Of a stretch of 5,241 nt of DNA, positions 1 through 5,241 are shown one piece after another. How positions within the stretch are numbered: the first letter of the stretch is position 1; each line of letters starts with the position of its first letter. Below the pieces are notes generated by a model, which did no database searches, had not been told where the DNA came from, and saw only the letters and a list, made by a program, of their open reading frames with translations. This stretch comes from Candidatus Rifleibacteriota bacterium. Its GTDB lineage: Bacteria > Vulcanimicrobiota > Xenobia > Xenobiales > Xenobiaceae. The DNA is taken from positions 1 to 5,241 of the forward strand of contig CAAGRW010000066.1 in assembly GCA_900772775.1 (NCBI GenBank), written 5' to 3'. Made by a program: the position numbers and the translations under genes.

Positions 1-1430
1 AAAATAAGCATCATGGACAGATAGCAAAGCAAAATGCCACTACCGGCAATGATACCCAATTCGGCAATACCGGTAAAATCGGTAAAAGCCAATACGTAAA
101 AGGCCAAAGCTGTACTTACGGCTCCGGTTAAATTTTCATAGCCAGCACCACGCATAGTTGCTTGCATAGCGGCTAAAATATCCACTGTTTTGGCCCTTTC
201 TTCATCATAGCGATAGAGAAAATGGATACCGAAATCGATACCTAAGCCCATTAAAATGGTAGCAAAAGTTACCGTAAGTAAGTTCAAGTGGCCGATAGCC
301 AACGTGGTAAAAGCCATAGTCCAGCCAATACCTACTATCAAGCCTAAAACAGCCATTAAAGGCTTAAAAATTTCTCGGAAAGCCCAAATAAAAATAATGG
401 CAATCAGAACTAGAGAAAGAATAGCCGACTGAGTAGAATCGGCTGTGGAAGAATCAGCTTCATCAACATTGAGAACTAATTCACCAGTTAGACCAACTAA
501 TACGCCAGTGTGAGAGCGCTCCAATACTTCCAAAATTTCTCTAATACGGCTAACCGCTCTATTTATGGAAACATCTTGGCCCTCATTGTCGCGATAAACA
601 GGGCGACAAAGCAAAGCGTAAAATTTACCGTTGGCAATAGTATTGTACTGGAGGATCTTATCCTGAGAGAACATACTGCTGATAGCAGACTCGTTTTCGC
701 TGCCTTCTTGTCCCAATTGCTCGAGCATAATGTCTGCCCAAGGAGAGACAAATTGGCCCCTTCCTCTAGTTTCCATACTCTGAGTAAAAAGATCGAGAAA
801 ACGCTCAGCTGTAGGCAACACTCCTTTTAACTTATCCGGATCCAGTTCACCGGAATTGCCCATTTCACGCGAAAGCTGAGGAGCTTTTTGCATAAGATCG
901 GCTAAACCGCCTGAAGAAGCCAAAGCTTTTAGCCCAGGGCCGTAATCTTTTAATTGCTGGGCTATTTCACACAATTGCTGCGGTTCCAGATAATGCAAAG
1001 CATAATTGCGCAAAAAAGTGACGTCTACTTTTTCGAAGACATCCTTAAAAATATCAGGCTCTTCTCGCAAACGCTGAGCTAAATCGTCAACAAAGGCTCG
1101 GCGCTGAGCGGCGGTGCCATCTTCCACGATCACCACAATATCTTCAGAGCGCGGAAAATCGTTAGTGTAACGATCTTGTTCGGCTTGTAATCCGGCTGAA
1201 CGCTTAATTAAGTTGGCTTGATCGGCGTCAAAAGCAAGGTATTTGGCCGTATAAGCCATACCTAGAAGACAACTTACAATACCTACAATTATAATCAGAC
1301 GTGGAAAATGGAAAGAAAACTCGGCCAACTTGCCCAACATTTTATAAGTAAATGCTTCTTTGTTGACAGAGCCTTGAGACGCCGCCTTTTCTTCTGCAGC
1401 TAACGCTTTATCGGAGCCTTTTAAATCCAT
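1..1430 (-). CDS. RND/MMPL-family exporter, HpnN-like (N-terminal 476 residues; 3' end outside window)
   Basis: This is an inner-membrane, proton-driven exporter of the RND superfamily, MMPL/HpnN branch, which typically moves lipids or other hydrophobic molecules towards the outer membrane. A polar cytoplasmic tail (residues 1-40) leads into TM1 (about 44-63). A large periplasmic domain follows (about 64-332), then closely packed helices TM2 (about 335-351), TM3 (357-378), TM4 (384-405), TM5 (432-452) and TM6 (455-476). TM4 carries GLGIDFGIHFLYRY (395-408), the family's signature helix; D399 is the likely proton-relay acidic residue. Only about half of a usual protein of roughly 800-900 residues is present, so the second periplasmic domain and TM7-12 lie beyond the window. 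The ATG is 3 bp after the stop of the radical SAM gene and has no clear Shine-Dalgarno sequence, so translation is probably coupled. The MMPL/RND family is secure; a hopanoid cargo is inference from resemblance to HpnN. Confidence 0.88.
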   Translation of the reverse strand, partial: MDLKGSDKALAAEEKAASQGSVNKEAFTYKMLGKLAEFSFHFPRLIIIVGIVSCLLGMAYTAKYLAFDADQANLIKRSAGLQAEQDRYTNDFPRSEDIVVIVEDGTAAQRRAFVDDLAQRLREEPDIFKDVFEKVDVTFLRNYALHYLEPQQLCEIAQQLKDYGPGLKALASSGGLADLMQKAPQLSREMGNSGELDPDKLKGVLPTAERFLDLFTQSMETRGRGQFVSPWADIMLEQLGQEGSENESAISSMFSQDKILQYNTIANGKFYALLCRPVYRDNEGQDVSINRAVSRIREILEVLERSHTGVLVGLTGELVLNVDEADSSTADSTQSAILSLVLIAIIFIWAFREIFKPLMAVLGLIVGIGWTMAFTTLAIGHLNLLTVTFATILMGLGIDFGIHFLYRYDEERAKTVDILAAMQATMRGAGYENLTGAVSTALAFYVLAFTDFTGIAELGIIAGSGILLCYLSMMLI

Positions 1431-1433
1431 AAT

Positions 1434-2519
1434 TTAGAGGGTATCCAACCAATGGACGTTTTCTAAAACCGCCCCTATCGAATGTAAGTTTCTGACATTG
1501 AAAATATGCTGAGCGCTGAGCTTCCAACGACCGCAGCAAGCAGCATGTACGGCGTCGGCCACCGAAACGGCACAATGTTGCATAACGCTAGCGTCACGAT
1601 AGCAATCAATCATACACTCTGTGCAACCATCGCGAATAATCTGGCTGCCATTAAACTCACATACATGACACATAGGACGACGCCAGTTGCAGCAACGCCA
1701 TAATTGCAATTCCCAGTCTAAATAGAATTGTTTAAAGCCTCCCAAACAAACAAACTCTTGTGGCTCTTTGTTGAGATAGCGATGCATATCCATCATTGAA
1801 GCAGTGGGATTGAGCACTCGATAAGACTTCTTCAGAGCAATAACTTCATCGATCAGACGGTGCATTTCTTCCGGAGTGTAATTTACCAAATCAGAATCTT
1901 TGCATCCAAGGTAGTTTGAGTCTAAGTTTATTAAAGGGAAAGAGAAAGTGACCGCTTCAAATCCCATACGCTCCAAAGTATGGGGCAATTCTTTAAGATC
2001 GCCCAAAATTTTGCTTAAAGTAACTGAAGCCACACGTCCCACCTTATGTTGGGCAAAGATACGGTTGGCAGTCGTAATACGTTCGGTCACACCGGGCAAA
2101 CCGCGGTTCTTTTCACTGACAGACGGATCGACTGAATCGACAGAAATTATGACTTCTTTTAAGCCATTGCTGATTAAAGAATTGACTTTATCGATAGATA
2201 AAGTAGATCCATTGGTCACGATCAGGCTATCCATACCCAAATCGCGACAATGAGCCATAAATTCTTCCAAATGGGGATTTAAAGTAGGCTCTCCACCAGT
2301 AAAAATTAAAAAACGTACTCCATTGCGGTACAGACAATCGATGGCATTTAAACCGGCTGATAACTTAACCAAGGTCTTGGGGTTTTTATCATTTTTAGCT
2401 TGCTCTCTGGAGAAATTGCAAAACTCACATTTAGCATTACAAGCGTTGGTAATGGCAAACTGACAAGTAGAAGGGCCGCCATCTAAAAATACTTGACTGA
2501 TAATCTCTTTCCAATTCAC
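1434..2519 (-). CDS. Radical SAM enzyme with cysteine-rich, SPASM-like C-terminal region
   Basis: This is a 361-residue cytoplasmic iron-sulfur enzyme that would cleave S-adenosylmethionine to start radical chemistry on an unknown substrate. The canonical cluster motif CNAKCEFC (C27, C31, C34; CX3CX2C) is followed by FTGGEP (73-78), the SAM-binding segment, and further strands typical of the radical SAM barrel (for example VTNG 101-104 and VIISVDS 123-129). After residue 255 comes a cysteine-rich tail with C258, C276, C277, C284, C287, C299, C302, C306, C316, C328 and C329. The spacing, CLGG then LDW then RCC then CX2C and CX2CX3C, resembles a SPASM/twitch auxiliary-cluster domain. The start is GTG, preceded by a strong GGAGG about 8 bases upstream, which supports it. 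The gene lies 81 bp after the DMT gene and 3 bp before the RND exporter, suggesting it modifies a molecule those membrane proteins move. The superfamily is certain; the substrate is unknown, with a hopanoid-type lipid as one possibility. Confidence 0.93.
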   Translation of the reverse strand: MNWKEIISQVFLDGGPSTCQFAITNACNAKCEFCNFSREQAKNDKNPKTLVKLSAGLNAIDCLYRNGVRFLIFTGGEPTLNPHLEEFMAHCRDLGMDSLIVTNGSTLSIDKVNSLISNGLKEVIISVDSVDPSVSEKNRGLPGVTERITTANRIFAQHKVGRVASVTLSKILGDLKELPHTLERMGFEAVTFSFPLINLDSNYLGCKDSDLVNYTPEEMHRLIDEVIALKKSYRVLNPTASMMDMHRYLNKEPQEFVCLGGFKQFYLDWELQLWRCCNWRRPMCHVCEFNGSQIIRDGCTECMIDCYRDASVMQHCAVSVADAVHAACCGRWKLSAQHIFNVRNLHSIGAVLENVHWLDTL

Positions 2520-2522
2520 TGA

Positions 2523-2561
2523 TTATTCCTCCGCCGATCCTTGTGCAAAATCGGTCTGCAT
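2523..2561 (-). other. Possible 12-codon leader ORF ahead of the radical SAM gene
   Basis: An ATG at 2561 opens a short frame (MQTDFAQGSAEE) that ends with TAA three bases before the GTG of the radical SAM gene, in the same frame. The GGAGG of the downstream gene lies inside its last codons, so translation of the leader could couple to the main gene. No good ribosome binding site precedes the ATG, and such a short frame can occur by chance. It does show that the radical SAM frame cannot extend upstream to this ATG, which supports the GTG start. Confidence 0.15.
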
Positions 2562-2564
2562 TTT

Positions 2565-2588
2565 CTTGTAAAAAATGTACAATACAAG
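2565..2588. repeat. Inverted repeat CTTGTA-N12-TACAAG in the DMT/radical SAM gap
   Basis: Perfect 6-base arms (2565-2570 and 2583-2588) flank 12 bases that contain a central TGTACA palindrome (2576-2581). It sits in the 81-bp space between two genes of the putative operon, about 45-70 bases before the radical SAM start. It could be an operator-like site or a weak RNA hairpin. The arms are short and AT-rich, so chance is quite possible. Confidence 0.25.
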
Positions 2589-2600
2589 CGGTCAATCATA

Positions 2601-2969
2601 CTAAGAAAGCACAACCACCACTATGCCGCAAAAAATTATCAAAGTCCCCGCCCAGCGCAAAGGCGAAACGTGCTCTTGTAAATATATCTTGGCCAAAAAA
2701 GCGTTAATTATATAGTTTAAAGCCGTCAAAGGCAAAAGCAGAGAAAGATCGGCCATAGAGAGCATAGCCAACCACAAGAAGAAAGATACGGTTAAAAGGC
2801 CTGCTCCTATTAAGACATTGCCATTGGTGATAACGGCACAAACTACACGCCAAATATCACGCAAACTATGGATTGACGAATCTACAGAGCGCATTCCTTT
2901 CGATACAAAAATATCCGCAACAGCCGTAACGCTGACGCCGGTTAAAATAAGAAGTAAAACTTTCAACAT
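2601..2969 (-). CDS. Small four-helix DMT/EamA-type membrane protein (half-size transporter)
   Basis: This is a 122-residue integral membrane protein of the drug/metabolite transporter superfamily, in the half-size form that usually works as a dimer (as in SMR, ArnE and ArnF proteins). Predicted helices from the chosen start are TM1 2-22, TM2 48-70, TM3 74-95 and TM4 101-121. The segment LSLLLPLTALNYIINA followed by LQEHVSPLRWAGTLII matches the usual EamA ending, where an acidic residue precedes a proline and an arginine/glycine-rich turn into the last helix. A longer frame begins at a GTG at 3017, but the extra 16 residues are polar. The ATG at 2969 has GGGAG 7 bases upstream and starts directly with a hydrophobic helix, so I prefer it. 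It is the first gene of the minus-strand group, ahead of the radical SAM enzyme and RND exporter. Its cargo is unknown; flipping of a lipid or lipid-linked group is a reasonable inference from context. Confidence 0.82.
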   Translation of the reverse strand: MLKVLLLILTGVSVTAVADIFVSKGMRSVDSSIHSLRDIWRVVCAVITNGNVLIGAGLLTVSFFLWLAMLSMADLSLLLPLTALNYIINAFLAKIYLQEHVSPLRWAGTLIIFCGIVVVVLS

Positions 2970-3180
2970 GACCGCGCTCCCTTCGCTCCCGATACTTTCT
3001 CCGCCTTCTGAAAGCACAAACGGCGCAATTCTGTGCTTATACCGAGCGGCCTACCATTTTTCAGTAATAAGAAAGCAACATTTTTTCCAGCATTAGGGGC
3101 CTAGACAGGTATTTCCCCAGCTTTTAAAGAAGAATTTATAGATCATAAAGTTTACACTTGACGAAGGGAAAAAATTAGCT
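2970..3180. other. Divergent intergenic region
   Basis: About 210 bp separate the two oppositely oriented gene groups, so this region must hold the control signals of both unless one lacks a local promoter. The minus-strand candidate promoter is listed separately. For the plus-strand gene I see no convincing -35/-10 pair. The stretch next to the TTG start is AT-rich, with TATAGAT at 3137-3143 as the best -10-like element but no matching -35. No RNA gene or long inverted repeat was found. Confidence 0.6.
3036..3064 (-). promoter_or_regulatory. Candidate sigma70-type promoter for the minus-strand operon
   Basis: On the minus strand a -35-like CTGAAA (3059-3064, 4 of 6 consensus bases) is separated by exactly 17 bases from a -10-like TATAAG (3036-3041, 5 of 6). 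Transcription would begin near 3029, giving a leader of about 60 bases before the preferred ATG at 2969. That start would still include the alternative GTG at 3017, so it does not by itself choose between the two starts. The prediction rests on consensus matching only. Confidence 0.35.
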
Positions 3181-4437
3181 TTGCGCAAGCTCGTATTATT
3201 GCTTTCGGCTCTTGTCTTGGCGGTCGGGCTGAACTATACCGGTTTTACCAAAAATGCCATAGCTCAAGAAAATTCTTCTAATAACTCTTTAATTCTGATT
3301 CAGTCTGAAATTGCCGGCACGGAAGTTTTCGGCAGTGGCGTCATTGTGCTGACCGGTCGTGAAAATTGTCAAGCCGTAACCAGCTACGAAGCCATTAAGG
3401 GAGCTTCCAGAATTACGGCTTTAGCTGCCGGCTATTCCCCCGTACCCGCAAAGATTTTGCGTTTTGCTCCAGACGCCAACTTGGCTTTGTTGGAAATTCC
3501 TATTCCGGCTCTGCCAGCTGCCAAACTCGGAGACAGTGAAGTTGTAAAAAGTGATACTCCTGTAGCTATTTCTTACGCTTCTCCGGTTTTGAGTGGCAAC
3601 GTGGCCACTTCTTTCGACGGCGGCAAACGCGGAGGCAATGTCATTGACGTTATCAACCGTCCCGGCGGTTCAGTTATGCGTCTCAAATTGTCAGGACCTT
3701 TGCAAGACGATACCAGTGGCGCTCCCGTTTATTTACCTAACACCAATGAGCTTATAGCTATTTCCCTTTCTATAGAAGCTGCTTCCGGTCATAGTGATAT
3801 GCGTTTTGCAATTCCTATTGCCATGGCTGGTGCTCTCTCTCCCAATATTAAATCTTCCTCAGACTCTATTGCCAATATTAGAGTATTAGATGGCGAAGAC
3901 GCCCCTATTCTCGAAGGCGGAAATGATAACGGCGCCAATAACGAAGAAGGAAGCCCTCTTATTCCCATTATCGTAGGTGTAGTCGTAGTTGCGGTATTAG
4001 GCGGTGTTGCCTACTTCGTTTTGGGAGGCAAAAAGAATAAAGCTATCGAGCCTTTCTCTGTCTTGCCTATCTTACCTGAAGATACTCCTATGGCTTTTGT
4101 TACTGCCGAAGGTAGTATTCTCCCCTTCACCAAAGATTCAGTTATTGTCGGACGTTCCGAAAGTAGCGATTGGTGTTTCCCTGAATCCAGCGTTTCTGGA
4201 CGCCATGCTCGCATTCGTAAGAGCCGCGACGGATCCAGTTACGAATTGGAAGATTTAGGCAGCAGCTACGGCACTTTCATTCGTGGTCGACGTGTAGGAC
4301 GCAGCGACGTTATTCACCCCGGAGACATAATCCGTTTTGGAGACGTCACCCAAATAAAACTCCTTACTAGAGCCGAATCTCAAGCCAAAAATGCCCTTAA
4401 CGCAGCTAAGCTTGAAGGAGAAGATGAAGACCAATAA
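3181..4437 (+). CDS. Membrane-anchored HtrA-like pseudoprotease with cytoplasmic FHA domain
   Basis: This 418-residue protein has four parts: a signal peptide (1-28, hydrophobic core LVLLLSALVLAVGL, AIA before the likely cleavage site); an extracytoplasmic trypsin-like domain of the HtrA/DegP type (about 35-220); one transmembrane helix (about 260-282) followed by GGKKNK, which puts the C-terminus inside; and an FHA domain (about 305-397) with an acidic tail. The protease fold is recognised from GSGVIV (51-56), ANLALLEI (99-106), LPAAKLGDS (111-119) and RFAIPI (208-213). At the catalytic positions, His appears to be E70 and Asp appears to be N100, while S179 remains, so it is probably inactive. 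FHA keeps GRS (324-326) and S339/H342, but the usual Asn before GT is Y363. FHA domains bind phosphothreonine peptides, so the role is likely sensing or scaffolding linked to Ser/Thr kinases. The start is TTG with GAAGGGA about 11 bases upstream; no ATG or GTG is available in frame after the upstream stop at 3139. Confidence 0.9.
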   Translation: MRKLVLLLSALVLAVGLNYTGFTKNAIAQENSSNNSLILIQSEIAGTEVFGSGVIVLTGRENCQAVTSYEAIKGASRITALAAGYSPVPAKILRFAPDANLALLEIPIPALPAAKLGDSEVVKSDTPVAISYASPVLSGNVATSFDGGKRGGNVIDVINRPGGSVMRLKLSGPLQDDTSGAPVYLPNTNELIAISLSIEAASGHSDMRFAIPIAMAGALSPNIKSSSDSIANIRVLDGEDAPILEGGNDNGANNEEGSPLIPIIVGVVVVAVLGGVAYFVLGGKKNKAIEPFSVLPILPEDTPMAFVTAEGSILPFTKDSVIVGRSESSDWCFPESSVSGRHARIRKSRDGSSYELEDLGSSYGTFIRGRRVGRSDVIHPGDIIRFGDVTQIKLLTRAESQAKNALNAAKLEGEDEDQ

Positions 4438-4464
4438 GGAATAGGTGCTGCCCCAAGTGGCGGC

Positions 4465-4470
4465 TATTAT
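4465..4470 (+). promoter_or_regulatory. Weak candidate -10 element for the downstream gene
   Basis: TATTAT matches the -10 consensus at 5 of 6 positions and would start transcription near 4477, just before the terminator hairpin. No good -35 is seen at 16-18 bases (TAGGTG at 4442-4447 is poor). It is noted because no other promoter-like sequence fits between the FHA stop and the next gene. Confidence 0.15.
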
Positions 4471-4479
4471 TCAACCTAA

Positions 4480-4516
4480 AGCCTCAAGGGGGGAAACCCT
4501 TTGAGGCTAATTTTTT
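4480..4516 (+). terminator. Rho-independent terminator after the FHA gene
   Basis: A 12-base-pair stem (4480-4491 with 4497-4508, one G-U pair) closes a GGAAA loop and is followed after two A residues by six T residues (4511-4516). It begins 43 bases after the FHA stop codon and ends immediately before the ribosome binding site of the next gene. A weaker hairpin (4447-4452 with 4459-4464) lies just upstream and has no T tract. Confidence 0.9.
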
Positions 4517-4533
4517 AAGGAGAGTTTTATCAC

Positions 4534-5241
4534 ATGGATGTAAATTTGACCAAATATGATGTATTTTTGGCCATCGCCGGTCGCACTAAACCCATAAATA
4601 AAGAAACTTTAGTTAAAACTATGTGGCTTGATAAAAGCTCTTCTTTAGAAGCAATCTTGAATGAATTGCTCAAGGAACAACTGATTCGTACTGTTCCTGA
4701 AGGTTATACCAAAGGCGTCAGTTCCAAGGGACAAACATTGTTAGAACTTTTGCTTTTGGCTATAGCTTACGAATATGATTACAATCTTTATTTGTCGGAG
4801 CCTATTCAAGATCTTTTAAACGCGGTTTATAAACTCAATGCCTTTACGGAGCGCGATTTGGAATCTTTGCCCGATTGGCGCTACTACCTACATCATTTGA
4901 TAAAGGATCAAATGATTTTATTTATTAGCTACGATCCGCCCTCAATGCGTTTAGCTCGTACTCTCTTCTTTGACTTAATTTGCAATTATTTTGACATTTC
5001 GCCTAAAACTAAATTCTTTGATACCAAAATCGATCTCAATAAAGTTATTATTTCAAAATTGACGGCTAAAAGATTAAAAGACCGAGCCAGCATAGGTCTG
5101 GGAGCCCGCTTTATTTTTGGTTCAACTAATGAGCAACCTCAAAAGGTCGGCATTCCCAAAATGCAAAGGCTATTGGCTTACGATATTATACCTGAGCAAG
5201 CAGAAGTCTTCGATAAAAAATCCAAAGCTGATTTTGCCGAA
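4534..5241 (+). CDS. Unrecognised protein with probable N-terminal winged helix (3' end outside window)
   Basis: The 236 codons visible here run open to the window edge; I do not recognise the family. The ATG at 4534 is preceded by AAGGAGAG (4517-4524), about 10 bases away. Residues 5-60 look like a winged helix-turn-helix: a first helix (YDVFLAIAG), then INKETLVKTM, SLEAILNELLKEQLI as a recognition-type helix, and IRTVPEGYT as a wing. Residues 95-140 may repeat the pattern (AFTERDLESL, then WRYYLHHLIKDQMILFI and SYDPPSMRLA), so a tandem winged-helix arrangement is possible. The remainder is mixed, with lysine-rich stretches (158-185), and has no signal peptide or membrane helix, so it is probably cytoplasmic. 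It lies 96 bp after the FHA gene with a terminator between, so co-transcription with that gene is uncertain. DNA binding is inference from predicted fold only; a protein-protein interaction role is equally possible. Confidence 0.8.
   Translation, partial: MDVNLTKYDVFLAIAGRTKPINKETLVKTMWLDKSSSLEAILNELLKEQLIRTVPEGYTKGVSSKGQTLLELLLLAIAYEYDYNLYLSEPIQDLLNAVYKLNAFTERDLESLPDWRYYLHHLIKDQMILFISYDPPSMRLARTLFFDLICNYFDISPKTKFFDTKIDLNKVIISKLTAKRLKDRASIGLGARFIFGSTNEQPQKVGIPKMQRLLAYDIIPEQAEVFDKKSKADFAE

Noticed and set aside
510..830. Plus-strand open frame of 106 codons inside the RND gene
   Set aside because: It overlaps a clearly coding minus-strand frame with recognisable transporter motifs; its own translation shows no domain or plausible context.
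2601..3017. Longer DMT protein starting at GTG 3017
   Set aside because: The added 16 residues are polar and unlike the family's N-terminus, and the internal ATG at 2969 has a well-placed GGGAG.
2818..3096. Plus-strand open frame of 92 codons across the DMT gene and its upstream region
   Set aside because: It is antisense to the hydrophobic, well-conserved-looking EamA-type frame, has no recognisable protein features and lacks a clear ribosome binding site.
3102..3130. Possible promoter for the FHA gene (TAGACA with a TAAAGA 17 bases later)
   Set aside because: The -35-like hexamer is fair, but the -10 matches only 3 of 6 bases, which is not enough to annotate.
3159..3164. TTGACG close to the FHA start as a -35 box
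   Set aside because: It lies only 17 bases before the TTG start codon, so transcription would begin inside the coding region.
4004..4258. Plus-strand frame of 84 codons and an antisense frame (4011-4214) inside the FHA gene
   Set aside because: Both are shadows of a frame with clear membrane-helix and FHA motifs.

Overview
The window holds five protein genes in two divergent groups, separated by an intergenic region of about 210 bp (2970-3180). Three genes lie on the minus strand and two on the plus strand, and both window edges cut a gene. Base composition is moderate to slightly AT-rich. ATG, GTG and TTG starts all occur, and the observed stops are TAA and TAG. The content suggests a diderm (Gram-negative type) bacterium: there is an RND/MMPL exporter of the HpnN-like type and an exported, membrane-anchored FHA protein. 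I cannot assign a phylum from the sequence. Lineages rich in FHA proteins, such as Planctomycetes-like bacteria or the non-photosynthetic relatives of Cyanobacteria, are only guesses.

Minus strand (transcribed from about 3030 towards 1): a 122-residue four-helix DMT/EamA-type membrane protein (2601-2969), a radical SAM protein with a cysteine-rich C-terminal region (1434-2519), and the N-terminal 476 residues of an RND/MMPL transporter (1-1430). The last two are separated by only 3 bp. A sigma70-like promoter can be proposed at 3036-3064. The arrangement looks like an operon that chemically modifies a small hydrophobic molecule, probably a lipid, and moves it across the inner membrane. Hopanoid-type lipids are the best guess because the RND protein most resembles HpnN, but no hopanoid biosynthesis enzyme is visible here.

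Plus strand: a 418-residue protein (3181-4437) with a signal peptide, an HtrA-like protease domain that has lost two of its three catalytic residues, one membrane helix and a cytoplasmic FHA (phosphothreonine-binding) domain. It looks like a transmembrane adaptor or sensor rather than a protease. It is followed by a clear rho-independent terminator (4480-4516), which sits directly against the ribosome binding site of a last, cut-off gene (4534 onward). That gene encodes an unrecognised soluble protein that probably starts with a winged-helix domain.

No RNA genes, CRISPR arrays, insertion sequences or long repeats were seen. The most interesting items are the pseudoprotease-membrane-FHA architecture and the DMT/radical SAM/RND gene trio.
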